The notes: generated by a model not told the origin, from the letters alone. A DNA stretch of 64,000 nucleotides from Isoetes taiwanensis (GCA_021234155.1 JAJEKV010000057.1:1290300-1354299), one strand, 5' to 3'. Counted from the stretch's first letter, positions 11,846 to 24,177 are shown. Numbers and translations: made by a program.

Positions 11846-12001
11846 AATGGCGCTGGTGCGCCATTAGATCAAATAGCGCAGCCGCGCCATTTGTCTCTAA
11901 ATAGCGCATCCGCGCTATTTACCTAAATGGCGCGGCTGCGCTATTTTGTAGCAAATGGCACGGCTGCGCTATTTGAACAAATGGCGCACCCGCGCCATTT
12001 G
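11846..12001. repeat. Six tandem AAATGGCGC hairpins
   Basis: Six consecutive units of 22-30 bases each read AAATGGCGC-N4-GCGCCATTT or variants such as AAATAGCGCA-N4-GCGCTATTT. In several units a change in one arm is matched in the other (AAATAGCGC with GCGCTATTT). They end about 70 bases before the splice acceptor TGCTTGCAG of the transposase-like gene, so they probably lie in its intron or promoter. Confidence 0.9.
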
Positions 12002-12073
12002 TCTGTTTTGTGAATATTTTATGCTCATTTCCGCGGGGTTTCTAACAATATGTGTGTCATTGCATGCTTGCAG

Positions 12074-15000
12074 GAAAAGGACCTTGCAGAACTTCCTCTG
12101 TGGGGACGTGGTTGTTGCTAGGGGGCATGAACTGCATAGAGGGCACCTACATGGAAAGAGCATTGACTACTTTAAGAACGTCGTCATGGAGGTTACTAAA
12201 GCCATAATTCCATCCCACGTGCTTCCCATTCCATGTGCAGGTGCGGATAACGTTGCTGAAGCCGTAGGCACATTTATCGAATGGCCTAGACGTGACGTGA
12301 GAATTGGTCGGATGCTTCACCTGTATCATCATCCGAGACGGAAACCCCAACCCGCCTAGTAGTTCCTCTACATCGTCATCACCCAGTTCTCCTTCATCTC
12401 CCCAATGAGCAACACGGAGAACTTGGTGAACTTATCTTTGATGACAATGTTGTTGTTGGCAGAGGTCATTGGTCGAATAGAAGTAGCATCCATGGGAAGG
12501 ATGTGGATGCACGTAATGTGGTTGTGCAAGTTACCGAGGCGTGGTGCCAACTCAAAAAGGTGCTTCCGATTGCATGTGTGGGTGCGGATAATATTGCAGT
12601 AGAGGTCGTGGGCACATTCATCGAATGGCCTCGGCGATATAACGTTTTCATGGCATTGATGCAGCCCATGATGAGACACCAAGATCAGACATGGGGACAC
12701 CTACCTCATACAACTCATACATAGAATCTGTGGAGGCGATCGATGCGAGATGAAGAGATTGATCCATCGGTGGATTTAGCCGCTTTCGGTTTGCTCATGA
12801 GAATACCATCGATGATGATGAGCCACCACCTAGTTACTCAAGAACGTAACTCTTGGAAATGCAAAGTGCCACATTCTCCATTCTTGTACTAGAACTAAAT
12901 ATGCGAAGCTATAATTCTATTCGGTGATCCTCGGGATCTTTGTTGATGATGAATTCTTAGGAGACACAAAGGTTGGCCTTTGTGTTGGAAAGGTGCTTCC
13001 AGAACTAATGAAAGAGGGTCTGAGATGTCATGCTTGTGCAGAAAGGCCAAGTGAGAATGCACTTGTTCGGTGGGAAAATAGCGATGTGATGCTGTTGGAT
13101 GGAAGGACTGTCTCACAACATCTGCAAGCTCGAGAAGCTAAAGAAAATGAGGATATAGAGCTTGAATCATTTGAGGACAACATTCAGGTTCAATTCAAAC
13201 GAAAGAGGAAGTATACTTACACACATAGGATTCCAAGAGAGCCCAAGGGGAAAAGCAAAGAGGAAAGGCTATGCTCCACAACTTCAATCAATAAGTTCAT
13301 GAAGTCAAGCCGCCGCAAAAAATACTTGCAACAAGAAACTTACCAAGCATCAAGTACGTGAATTAAGAAAAGAATTTTTATCCCAACCATACAATGCAAG
13401 GGTTACCTTTTTTTTTGACGTGCTGAGTGTGACTTACACAGGAGAAGGAGAGGACAGGATAGTGCTCAAGGGGATGGAATTGTCATTTTGGGTGGCGATG
13501 GCTTTAGGTATCGGTCACCAACATTTTACAATTGGAGAAACAGATTTGAAGCAGTGCAAAGGTAGTGAACATGGTAATACCGGCTCTAAGAAGCCTAGAT
13601 CCACTACAATCGCCCACCGAATGTGTGCTTGACAGATTCATTCAGAGAATCTTTGAAAGTATTCCCCATAGGAGCAAAAAGAGGTAGAGATGATGTAAGA
13701 GAAAACGACGCAAGCTTCCTTCCATTCTTAATAAGAAGCTTATACATAAAGAAGTTGGTGCAAATCGTTGAAGAGCTTACGAGGAACAACCAGTAGCCTT
13801 GAACTCCTTTTATAGTATATGGAAAAGGGAATTTCCGTGATGTTAGCATTGCAAAAATACGACCTTCTCTAAATGCAACATCTGCGTGGTGATTAAGCAA
13901 AAGCTGGAAAAAACAAAAGATACAAGAGAGAGACGAAATCTTGCAATTCAACGTCGGGCTCATATGCTAGAGCAACGTTCTTGCAGAAGTCAATATTGAC
14001 ATTGGAGAGCATTGTCACAGCGGTCTCCAGAAAATCATCTATGTATAATACATGATAAGATGGATCAGGTTAAGACTTTAGTGCCTAGAAGTCATCATCT
14101 AGCAAAATCTGTATGGAGAGGTGATCGCTTGAAGAGCAGTTTGACAGGAGCTCTGACTCATGGGCATGGTGGTCGTGCCTATGGTCATTTCTCACTTGAT
14201 TTATGGAAAGATGATTCGAACTTCCACATTGGTTCACTTTCTAGAATATTGCATAACTTGGAATTGGTACAAGAGGACAAGATAGGTGACTTATGTGGAA
14301 GTAAGCCTGCAGATTGCAAATGGATGCAAGCAGTCAAGGATACCAATCCTTTGAAGAACAAACTTGCTTCTATGGCAGAAGTATTGCCAAATGCTTCAAC
14401 TACAACGAATCCTGAGGTGTTCAACCCTCTCCCCCGAAATCTCTATTTGCAACTTGATAATGCATCAGGGCAAAACAAAAATAGGTATGTCTTCTCATAC
14501 TTATCTTATTTGACTTGGCTTAAGGTCTTTGATGAGATCCAAGTGGGCTTTATGATGGTCGGCCACACCCATGATGATATTGATGCTTTATTTGAAAATT
14601 TTTCAACCTTGATGAGTTCATCGGATGCTTTGACACTACCAGAGCTACTTTACTTGTTCAGCAAGTGCAATGCAAAATCTCCAATTCCATACTTTATTGA
14701 TGAAGTTCCAAATTGGAAGGCTTTTGTGAAGGGATTCATCCCTGATAAGGGCCAACGCTTTGGTTGGGCATCTTGAACCATTGCTCTTCAAATTTAAGAT
14801 GGCGGGAGATTGGCCTGTTATGCAATACAAAATCGCCCTACACATAAAGAGTGGCTTCCAAAGATATTCTCCAGGAGTTAGAATGTGGAAAGAGGATGAA
14901 CATGGTCAGCCAATGCTACCAAGTGGTGTGCCACAAAATATTCCTCCTAGACCAACATTGAAGGATCTTCCAGGGTTGAAGGATAGCATCAACAAATACA

Positions 15001-15605
15001 TCTCCCTATGGAAGGACATATGTAAGAATCAAGAAAGTAGCTTAAATACACGGCAAGTGTTGAGTATTGGAGCCAGCTTCTTATCTCTTTGGAGGATGTT
15101 GCTCCAGGACGTCCTCAAAATGATGCATTTTGGCCACAAACAAGACAAGCTCCTCTGGAACAAACAACATTTGTTCCAGAGGTCGACGTATCTGCCTTGG
15201 TCACACGACCTTTACCATCTTATTGTGGCCCGTCAGATGGCGGCCCCGGTGTTGCCTCTTGAAGAGTTTGATCCTCACGTACATGTGACAAAGGGTATGT
15301 TTGTTCTAGTCAGACCTGGAGATGATAACACTGCCACTTGGTTAGGATATGCAGAGGAGAATGATGTTCTTGATCCAGAATCTACATATTTTGGCCATAT
15401 TTTTGTATCGTGGAAGCCTACTGGAGGGGACTACAAAGACTGCTTGACTAAGCGTTGGCGGCCTAATCCTTCCGATCCTTCAAGGTATGAAAATTTAGAT
15501 GCTATTCATTATGCCTGGGGTGCCAATGGCAAGAGGCCGAAAACAGTCCAAATTCCGAAATATATTGTAGACATGTGGAAAGACATAGCACATTATTCAT
15601 CTTAA
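12074..15605 (+). pseudogene. DUF7869-like transposase of Element A with repeated DUF8039-like domains
   Basis: A 3' splice site (TTGCAG at 12068-12073) opens the coding blocks. Two copies of one domain follow at about 12090-12300 and 12410-12640. Each runs G-x-x-V-V-V-x-R-G-H, then HGK, then GADN and GTFIEWPRR, which fits plant DUF8039. A third, diverged copy lies at 12924-13361. The core runs from about 13450 to 14776, with KCNICVVIKQKL, IIHDKMDQ, YLQLDNASGQNKN and VGFMMVGHTHDDIDALF. The conserved D, DN and HDDID positions suggest an RNase H-like DDE fold. The C-terminal block (14776-15605) has KGMFVLVRPGDD. Defects include a TGA at 13997-13999, frameshifts near 13500 and 13800, and one at 14760-14776. 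It is homologous to the gene at 25987-28903. Confidence 0.75.
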
Positions 15606-15771
15606 TACATGAGATCTTGTACTTGTAATACATATCTTTCATCTTAATACATAAGATCTTGTACATTACTATATTTGTGATCATATATAACTGCTTACAT
15701 CTTTAATATATAAATGCATACATGATTCATAGATAAGATGGTCAGAAGTGCTTATATGTTGAACATGTGAT

Positions 15772-16014
15772 TCATTCATCTTCAGGATCTGTAGTAGTGA
15801 TCCCTGATATCTCATAGCTCATGCGCTCAGGAAGCCAAATCAGATGGATCATAACACGAATTGACGCAGGGCAATGAATCTCAGCGCCCAAAGCTTTTCT
15901 TCGCAGGTAGGGATCAAGAAGAAGATGCCTGTCTAGGCAACCAACAAGATCAGAGTGGCTCATTGAGCACTTGATCGCCTCGATGTGGTGAACAGAAGAA
16001 GGCAAATAATCCAT
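15772..16014 (-). CDS. Small gene 1 of a paralogous trio (80 aa)
   Basis: An intact 80-codon frame with no family I recognise. It aligns over its whole length with the frame at 16335-16577. Shared features are LP near the start, C-x-x-S-x-x-DL, LDP-x-L-x-x-KA-x-G, RV-x-x-HL-x-WLP, YE and a D-x-EDE or D-x-DDE end. The promoter region is conserved too: TATAAAA on the minus strand (16051-16057) lies about 40 bases before the ATG, followed by CAGCTCCAT and TCATTCATCTCCCATGG. This implies a very short leader. It is cargo of Element A, downstream of the transposase and on the opposite strand. Two conserved copies with conserved promoters argue for a real gene. Confidence 0.75.
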   Translation of the reverse strand: MDYLPSSVHHIEAIKCSMSHSDLVGCLDRHLLLDPYLRRKALGAEIHCPASIRVMIHLIWLPERMSYEISGITTTDPEDE

Positions 16015-16050
16015 GGGAGATGAATGACCTCTAGCCCCGAATGGAGCTGT

Positions 16051-16057
16051 TTTTATA
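16051..16057 (-). promoter_or_regulatory. TATA box of small gene 1
   Basis: TATAAAA reads on the minus strand inside a block of about 45 bases (TCACATCAATAATTTTACTT and flanks). This block is repeated almost exactly before small gene 2. Confidence 0.7.
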
Positions 16058-16334
16058 GTGAAGTAAAATTATTGATGTGAATTATTGGGGTGGACTGTAG
16101 CGCCATCATTGAGCGTATACAAGTATCATGTACTCGTACAGGTATGATTCTATCATGTACTCAGATTCTATACATCAACTAATATTCACTATGCTTATAT
16201 TATATATATCCTTAACAGATACACAAATCATAAGTGCTTATATTATTATATCCTTAACAGGTATACATATCATCGATGATTCACTCATGTTCATAGGTAC
16301 TCATGTCATTATTATATCCTTAGCAGATACAGAT

Positions 16335-16577
16335 TCACTCATCATCAACATCAAAGCACGTGATGCTATTCAGCTCATAGATCTCCTGATCAGGAAGCCA
16401 ATAAAGGTGGACCTTAACACGAGTGAGCTTCTTGCAAGCACTTGCGTGACCATCCGCTTTTGACTGCAGCCATGGATCAAGTTTGATACCATTTCCGTAG
16501 CATTCACACAGATCATTATAGCTAAGGTAGCACCTGAAGGATCGGATGTTCTCTGGACGATCAGGCAAGGAAGCCAT
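16335..16577 (-). CDS. Small gene 2 of a paralogous trio (80 aa)
   Basis: An intact 80-codon frame, the tandem duplicate of the gene at 15772-16014. Identity is scattered (about 35 percent by eye) but the length is exactly the same, and the WLP, LDP and acidic C-terminal positions are kept. Loss of nucleotide identity in the body with retained reading frame suggests selection on the protein. Key residues include SFRCYLSYNDLCECYG and HLYWLPDQEIYELN. Function is unknown. Its TATAAAA box is at 16614-16620. Confidence 0.75.
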   Translation of the reverse strand: MASLPDRPENIRSFRCYLSYNDLCECYGNGIKLDPWLQSKADGHASACKKLTRVKVHLYWLPDQEIYELNSITCFDVDDE

Positions 16578-16613
16578 GGGAGATGAATGAGCTCTACCAC
16601 CGGATGGAGCTGC

Positions 16614-16620
16614 TTTTATA
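16614..16620 (-). promoter_or_regulatory. TATA box of small gene 2
   Basis: TATAAAA on the minus strand, 37 bases upstream of the ATG, in the same conserved block as the TATA box of small gene 1. Confidence 0.7.
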
Positions 16621-16816
16621 GTGAAGTAAAATTATTGATGTGAATTATTGGTGTTCATTGCCATTATACGAGTACCATACAAGTATGTATATGATCCAAT
16701 AATTTCTATGTATATACCATCAATAATTTTGGTGGGTATATACCATCAATAATTTTGGTGGGTATAAATATACATCAAATTGCCGAAAGTGAAACAACAT
16801 TGGCCTCCGCCTAGCT

Positions 16817-16990
16817 ATGACGATTCTCGGTCTTGAACGTGATTCTATCACTTGCAAGATGAATCATGAGGACTTCAAGCGTGCCGAAATGGCAGATATA
16901 CCGCTTGAAGACCGGCTCACCATGTTGCTCTCAATCCTCGCCATTATCCCCGATCCCGTTGATGTTATCATCCATCTCCCCGTGGAATAG
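16817..16990 (+). CDS. Small gene 3, divergent and truncated paralogue
   Basis: A 57-codon frame on the opposite strand to the other two, preceded by TATAAATA at 16763-16770. The protein keeps the family pattern: ITCKMNHEDF matches IKCSMSHSDL, then PLEDRL matches LLDPYL, then VDVIIHLPVE matches IRVMIHLIWLPE. The frame stops where the others continue. In another frame the following bases give EYQMFMIERIS, like the YEISGIT end of small gene 1, so a frameshift near 16988 probably shortened it. Confidence 0.55.
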   Translation: MTILGLERDSITCKMNHEDFKRAEMADIPLEDRLTMLLSILAIIPDPVDVIIHLPVE

Positions 16991-17285
16991 GGAGTATCAA
17001 ATGTTCATGATCGAAAGGATCTCTCGAGCTTACGCTAGTTCCGATCATTCCGGTAATAGTAGAAGAATAATAGTACTTGTTATCTTATTGTAATCTGGTT
17101 GTGTTAGTATACAACAGGTATACATAACCTTTTGTAATACACATAACCGTACTATAAGTATTGTGGTATACTAGTATACACATATATACATAACCTTATG
17201 TAATACACATAACCATACTATAAGTATTGAGGTATACATAACCCTCCAAGGTATACTATATAAAAATTATTCCAACTTGTCTTCA

Positions 17286-19835
17286 GAATTCCAACTTTAA
17301 TGAAACTCTGCTTTTTTGCGAGTCCCGTTTTGCTTGTTAAGAAAAAGGACGGTACTATGCGGATGTGCATAGATTACCGGGCGCTTAACAAGGCAACTGT
17401 AAAGGATAGATATCCTTTACCCCGAGTCGATGATATTCTGGATCATCTTGGGGGTTCCAAATGGTTTACCAAGGTTGACCTCCGCAGTGGATATCATCAG
17501 ATTAGAATTCGGGAAGGGAACATTATGAGTTTCTGGTTATGCCGTTTGGGCTTACGAATGCGCCCGCAATGCGGCTAATGAATCAAATGTTCTTTGAATA
17601 ATTGGACAAGTTTGTCGAGGTTTTTTTTTTTTTTAGATGATATTCTCATCTATTCGCAAACTGTTGAAGAACATTTCGCTCATTTGGAACACGTTCTTCG
17701 GATTTTGCGGGATCACCAGCTCTATGCCAAGATTTTCAAATGTGATTTCTTTAAGCAACGAGTGGCCTATTTGGGACATATCCTGTCTGGTGATGGTATG
17801 TCCCCAAATCCCGCCAAGGTACAAGTGGTACAACAATGGCTCCCACCAAAAAACGTGTCGGAGTTACGCAGTTTTCTGGGGTTAGCCACGTACTACCATA
17901 AATTTGTACCTAAATTTTCTAAAGTTGTTGTTCCTCTCACTGATCTTTTGGAAAAGATCACGATTTTGTGTGGGGGAGAGAGCAGCAAGAGGCGTTTCGG
18001 CGTGTTAAGGACTTGCAGGTGAGCAGTCCCGTGCTAAAAGTGCCGGAATTGAATTAGGCATTTGAGGTCTATACTGATGCTTGTGGCCAAGCGTTAGGAG
18101 CAGTACTAATGCAGCAGGGACACGTAGTGGCTTATGAAAGTCGGAAATTAAGTCCTGCGGAAAGGAATTATGCAACTTATGAGGAAGAGTTGCTAGCCAT
18201 TGTACATGCGTTAAAGACGTGGAGGCACTACTTGCGTAGTGGGACGAGCCAAGAGCCGCGCAAGTTTATCGTCTATACCAACCATGAGTTTCTTGCAAAG
18301 TCAAGCCGAAATTAGCCCGATACAGGCTAGGTGGCTAGACTTCCTCCATGAGTTCCATTTTTCCATTGAGCATACGCCGGGCAAAAATAATCCAGTTGTC
18401 GATGCATTATCAAGGGTTAAGCATATAAATACCTTGACGACTTTGGCAAGTGATCTTATACAAAGGATCAAGGATGCATATCCTGAGGATCAACAAGATC
18501 CGCTGATGGTCAAGCTCGGGGAGCTGTGGACTGAGCAAGAGGGTTTGCATTTCTATACGGGAAGGATTTATGTTCCTTCAAGTGCTGACCTTAGGGAGTA
18601 ATTCTACGTGAGCACCATGACACTCCACAAGCGAGGTGAGTGGAAGATCACGTATGAGTTGGTAAAAAGGTTCTACTACTGGCCAGAGTTGCAAGATCAA
18701 GTCAAGGACTTGGTAAGTCATTGCTTGGTGTGTCAAGCAGTTAAGGCGGATCATGGGAAAACTCCGGGATTTTTACAGCCTCACCCTATACCAAATGAAC
18801 GCTGGGAAAGCGTATGGACTTTATAGTCGCATTACCTAGAACTGCTAGGCAACATACTCAAATTTTGGTGGTAGTGGATCGGCTAACCAAGTATGCTAAG
18901 TTTATAGCATTAGAAAAAGGGAGGCTATGGGGCATGACGTAGCAGTTGCCTATTCCCTTGTCCATTGTGAGTGATCAGGACACGAAGTTCACGGGTCACT
19001 TTTGAAGAGATCTCATGAAAGGATTAAGGATCCGATTATACATGAGTAGTGGAAATCATCCACAAATGGATAGGCAGACTGAGCGCATAAACATGATCTT
19101 AGAAGACATGTTGCGAAGTTTTGTCCACGAGAAGGAGTCTAGATGGGAGGATTATTTACCCTATCTAGAGTTCGCTTATAATAATAGCCATCATACGGGG
19201 ATTCGGATGACTCCCTTTGTGGCTATGATGGGCCGAAACCCAAGGGCTTATTCTGGTATGCATAGGTACCTTAGAACCGAAGTTGCAGTACACATGTTTC
19301 ATGATATGGATGCAATCCTGCGGCAATGCAAGCAAGCGCTGCGAAAAGCTCAAGATAGGGCACGAGCGTCTGCTAATCAGCATAGACGTGATATCTCTTA
19401 TGCGGAAGGTGATTATGGGTCGTTTATCCTTCGGCATTAAGAATGAACACATTAAGGCCTTTAACCAAAGGTCGGGTGCCTAGACTTACTCTGCGGTATG
19501 CTGGACCTTTTAGGGTTACTAAAAGGATGGGGGAAACAGCATACGAGTTTGAACTTACCACAGGAAGTATGGATCCATCCTGTGTTTCATGTAAGTCAGC
19601 TGAAGAAGGCTATACTGGATACCGCTAAGTGGTTAGTCCGCAAAGTATACCGATCGTCTTAAACTCCTCTGTAACGCCAGAACGTCTTCTAGATAAAAGA
19701 GTTCGGCAGCTGCGCAATAGGGATGTGGTAGAACATCAGGAACAGTGGCAGGACTAGTCTCCTGAGGATGCCACCTGGGAGACGGAGGAATTTGTGCAGC
19801 AGTTCCCCTCATCTAAAGGATCAACCTTGAGGGAA
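17286..19835 (+). pseudogene. pol: Ty3-1 pol: RT, RNase H, integrase, chromodomain-like tail
   Basis: The RT resumes with [19 protein letters not shown] and [12 protein letters not shown] (17300-17510). A frameshift and a poly-T slip then turn the YLDD box into a run of F followed by LDDILIYS (17594-17660). RNase H follows at about 18054-18420 (VYTDACGQALGAVL, YEEELLAIVHALKTWRHYL). The integrase zinc region is at 18600-18800 (FYYWPELQDQVKDLV, CLVCQ). The integrase core runs from 18815 to about 19440 (DGQTERIN is present as DRQTERIN), and the tail at 19480-19830 ends in a chromodomain-like PEDATWETEEFVQQFP. Multiple stops and frameshifts make it inactive. Confidence 0.85.
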
Positions 19836-19839
19836 AGGT

Positions 19840-19858
19840 CCAAAAGGAGGGGGAGGAA
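19840..19858 (+). promoter_or_regulatory. Ty3-1 polypurine tract
   Basis: AAAAGGAGGGGGAGGAA stands directly before the 3' LTR. It is the plus-strand primer site of Ty3/gypsy elements. Confidence 0.9.
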
Positions 19859-20942
19859 TGTTACAGGTGCTCCCAAGGGCATAGCCGGAATCGGGCCCTT
19901 GACGGACATCCATGAGCACGGGGGTACTATTGGTCGCGATTGCCGGGCAGTTGTGATTTAATGGGCCGTGTTGACTGTAATCAGTCTACGGTGACGGGAT
20001 GCGGGGTAAATGATAGTAATGGCTAGCGGCGGGTAATAATTCGCTAGGGGGCACTAATATTATTAAATATTAGCGGGGATTGCCGGGGCAGAGGACCTAT
20101 AGGCTTGCATGGTTAACATTAGATATTAATGTTAGTGTAAGTTGTATAGGCCCTAGGGGCCAATGTTATTTAAATGTAAGATAAAAGGTTAGCTATGGGT
20201 TTTAATGTTATTAAAAATGGACACATGGCATCGAAATATTGAATGTGTCTTCAAAACTTGATTTGTATCAGAGTAACGAAGCGTGGAAGCAAATCCGGTT
20301 GCCAGATCTCTAAGCGGAGCTATAGAGCATGGATTCAGGTCAAGTAAAGGCATGATCTGGCCGGTTTTGGGCATGCAAGACTGCCTGAGAACTCAAGACA
20401 GAGTTCTATAAAGCCTAGGGGGCGGTTTCGAGCAAAGGAGAAAATCTGGAGCAGAAATAAGGAAGCCGATTTCTGCTAGAATACTTAGTGAATTGATCTA
20501 AGAGTGGAGCCCTGAGCTCGGATTGGGATTCTGAGGTTGTGGGTGTGGCCCCAAGGCATTTGTTGCTGCCAGAAGCCGAATTGGGCTTGGAAGTCGATTC
20601 TGCTGTGATAGCTTTCCGGTTGATTCAAGAGACAGCTTGATAAGCGATTCTGCTATCTGTACTGTCCAGTTGATTCAAGGATTGGCCCACACGGCCGAAA
20701 TAAGCAGTCTAAGGTTGGGATTAAAGCTCTAGGGCAGATTGTTGCTGCCAAGACTGGATTGGGCTTGACAGCTAGTGGACAATCTTCCAGGGAGGATTCT
20801 CTGGAAGAATCCGGATTGCTGTGAGAGCAGCAAACTATAAGGTCAGTGTGGGGGATCAGGGATCCAAGGTGTGGGCAGTACTGATCGGCGTGGCACACGC
20901 GGGCAGAGATTGTTTCTTAGGAAAAAATTTTGCGTTGTAACA
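19859..20942 (+). repeat. Ty3-1 3' LTR
   Basis: A complete LTR of 1084 bases, starting TGTTACAGG and ending TTGTAACA. The 5-bp duplication CATTG follows at 20943-20947. Confidence 0.95.
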
Positions 20943-20947
20943 CATTG

Positions 20948-23900
20948 TAATCTCAAATGTCGCAAAAATTAGCACCCTCTGTATTATTTACATCTTCTAC
21001 AAAGAGACATCGTTCAACATACTAGCAAGTGGCAAGAATGGAATTGCTCATATATATCAGCATATAAATGCATAAGCATCTTGCAATAAGTTCATGAACT
21101 ACAAAAGATCATGGAATGTCACCCACTTTTTTGATCATTTTTAACACAATACCACATTCCTAAAAACATTTATAGATGTTGTATGAAGATTCATTACATA
21201 CTGCATTACAATCAGACCGAAGTTGTATTGCACCACAAGGATGGAACCTCACATTTAACACCTTCTAAACTCCTTGCTGCATCAAAAATCATTTAGCTAA
21301 CAATAGTAGCAGGCGAAACACAAAAACTGACTACTTGGGGGTCGGTTCTTGCTTCACTGGCAATGATCGCTAGAAATAATAAGCCATTTAAAAAAAGCCA
21401 TGATATGTTCAGACTTCATTGCAAATATGCCTGCCGGAGTTGGCCGATTTGGCTGCTGGAGGTTATCTAGAAGTCCTAGATGCTGATACACAATGGCTTC
21501 TGCTAACCTTGGCATCAATTTAATGGCTATGCCAATCGCAACGATTTGATGCCTCGGGTCTATCTGCTATGCCAGGGAAGCAGAATACTATGTTGATGCT
21601 CTTATAAGCCAGCGATTCTATCTGTTTGAAGAAGGAATCCATATGGATGTTTGGTAATGCTTAATGGCTCTACAAAGATCTAACTCTGATTGTTGGAGCA
21701 ATAGTCGTGGGGCTTTGAGCACTGCTTCTTGTGCTCATGTTCAGTTGTGCCATCTTCCATTAAAAAAGTCTGGAAGCAGTTTCGGCATGATGCTTAATGG
21801 ATGCAAGGCATGATGTTGATATACCGAGCGCTTCCAATCAGGTTTGGATATATGTTCTTCTAGTAATAAATGATGATTCGATTCCACATTTTTGCACCAA
21901 ATAGAAGCTGCGTTGATGCTTTGTAATGGATATGAAATACATCAAGGCAAAGACCCATTGGTATGTAAACTGCTCTCTTTTTAAAATGGCTTGTAAACTG
22001 CTCTCTATCATTTTAAAATGGATGGATGCGTAGATGGCTGCTTAGATGTCATGATGGCTGCCTTGTGTGCTTTGGCATTAGTTTGCTTTCCATATTTTGC
22101 ATGCTTAATGTCACCTAATACATGCTTAGGTTGCTTAGTTGCTGCTTTGCCAATGCTCTTATGTAGTCGGTTCTATTGTTGTATGTTCTTATCTAGATTT
22201 GCTAGTTTTAGTTATGACCTGTCATGCAGTTGCTTTAGGTGGTACTGTGTTGCTAATGTTTGGATTGGTGCTGCGAAACTGGTGTATATTGCTTTCCAGA
22301 TAGCACCGATCCTCCGTGCACATGGTTAGCTTGTTACCATATTATCCTAGTTATTCTTATGTTTCGAATGAGTTCTAATCATACGATTCTTCAGCTAGGT
22401 TGAGGGCATGCCTCCTGTTTTCACGCAAGTAACATGGCGATGTGCTTGGCGGTAAGAAGATTAAAATATTGCTATAGACAATCTACATTCGCTGCTATGA
22501 AGTTTGCTGATCTATAACAGTTTTGTTGTCTCTTATATGTACAGAATGATCTTATTCATGGATAGAGCATGGACTTTAAACTTGGATATTGCGCACAGGT
22601 TGGAGACTTAAGATCAAAGGTTAGGAACTTACACATTTCTCCATTGTCTGTTTTTTGTGTCCTTAACAGTCAGAAAAATACAGAACTTTAAAGTCCGTTA
22701 TGTCTCAAGCACAATGAAGATCTAATGTAGATAGAATAAGGAGTTGCTTTAGATGACTGCCTTTTAGGTGACTGGACCCAATGATTTTGTAGGTTCGGCG
22801 ATGTTCATATGCTGAACTAGATATTTTCTCTCAACAGTGGCAAAAGGCAGTGAGATCCATATACGCATGACCCATATTATGGACATTATAGAATAGCTAA
22901 TGAGCAGTCCAGAACAATTAAATACTAAATGGGTCAAAACGAAATCTGTGTTGCAAGAAACTTTGTTACCAAGCTATTTTTTTTGCATTAAAGACCCAAT
23001 AAGCGTCCCATTCTTTGTGTTTAGGGCTCTTCTAGGATTTTGCTGGGATCTTCTAATGAGATATTCGAGAAATGCTTGTTTGGAATACTTGAATCTTTAA
23101 TGTAATTGTTTTGCTTGAGCAATAACTCTTTGGTTTTATGAATCAAAATTTTTTTGTACTTATTATTTTTATTTGCATCAAAATGTTATAGAAATAATCA
23201 ATGCCTTAATGTAAATCACATACAAAATGGTACTGGAGCTGAAATCCTCGTTGACAACGTGTGGCTTATGATACTATAAATGACTCTTTAAAGTTTAGGG
23301 ATAAGACATAATTGGCCTTATAGATGGTATTATAGGTGGTAGAACATGTGAATTATATTATGGTATAACTTGTAACAATACGTGATATTATATTTGACAT
23401 TAATAACGATATAATCATAACCTCTATGTGGTAATATCAATGATGCTACATCTGATATTAATCATGATAGAAAAGATGATACAAAGGATAACGTTTGTAT
23501 TGACATTATGAGTCATTTAATTAAAGCAATACAGGTGATGCTATAGTCGACACTATTATAACGCTGGTGATGACATTATAAATGATTTTATTATAGCAAT
23601 ACATGTGACGCTATAGTTGACACTATTATAACATCACAAGGACAAAATGCATGATATTATAACTGCAACTATAGATGCTGCTACAGATGATACTATTATG
23701 CCACTACAGTGCTATAAAATATGATACTACAACTGTTGTTATTGATGATGCTACAAGTGACAATATAGGTGATGTGATTTCATCAACAGCTACCGTCACT
23801 TATTGTAGCAAAATCTAAAAAATGTGGAAGTGTGATTTGAAACAAATAAATGATGAAACTGGCGACTTAGATTGCTTATTCTCTTGTAGTGCACTCATGT

Positions 23901-24177
23901 ACATTACATAATTACTTTTTGTTTCTATTCTTTTCAGTCCATTGCACGTTACTTATAAGTGTCTATGCATCTATATATGATTGCAGAAAGCTGCCAAGCA
24001 TAGAATTTATTATCTCATTAGTAGCAATTAGGTCAAAATACTTTAGAAAAAAGAGTACTTGTAAGCTTTTTTTTTTTTGTCATAGAAAAGATTGAGCTGG
24101 TTATTTTTAACCTCATGAACTACATGCTAAGTTTTTGTCGTTGATTTCAATTTTATTTTTATTTCAATTTTGTCGCA
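20948..24177. other. AT-rich intergenic sequence, no gene seen
   Basis: No conserved protein, RNA gene or element end is recognisable. Roughly 23280-23800 is a degenerate array based on GATGATACTATTATAAC/TGACATTATAA. The open frame at 22018-22329 is hydrophobic low complexity and has no supporting context. Confidence 0.55.

Larger units (their letters stand above)
5751..17285. mobile_element. Element A: composite transposon inserted in Ty3-1 RT
   Basis: It interrupts RT exactly between VREF and [15 protein letters not shown] is present on both sides (5745-5750 and 17286-17291), so a 6-bp target duplication is plausible. No clear terminal inverted repeats are visible, so the exact ends, and whether the first 1.1 kb is a separate insertion, are uncertain. 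From left to right it holds a hairpin and duplicated repeats, a methyltransferase-like gene (minus), palindrome arrays, a transposase-like gene (plus), and three small paralogous genes. The pair of divergent large genes with palindromes between them is shared with Element B (25809-49774). Confidence 0.75.
442..20942 (+). mobile_element. Ty3-1: Ty3/gypsy LTR retrotransposon with nested insertions
   Basis: The element starts TGTTACAGG at 442 and ends TTGTAACA at 20942. It is flanked by identical 5-bp duplications, CATTG at 437-441 and 20943-20947. The order is 5' LTR, tRNA primer-binding site, gag, protease remnant, RT, RNase H, integrase, chromodomain-like tail, polypurine tract and 3' LTR, which is the Ty3/gypsy order. 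Two later insertions sit in it: about 2.7 kb inside the 5' LTR and about 11.5 kb (Element A) inside RT. Without them the element would be roughly 6.3 kb. The coding region has several frameshifts and stops, so it is dead in this copy. Confidence 0.95.

Noticed and set aside
8971-12001. CRISPR-like array of AAATGGCGC repeats
   Set aside because: Spacers are only a few bases, repeats are palindromes of variable form, and the host is a plant; no cas genes.
22018-22329. Membrane protein of 103 residues
   Set aside because: Composition comes from TGCTTT-rich DNA, with no promoter, splice context or homology pattern.
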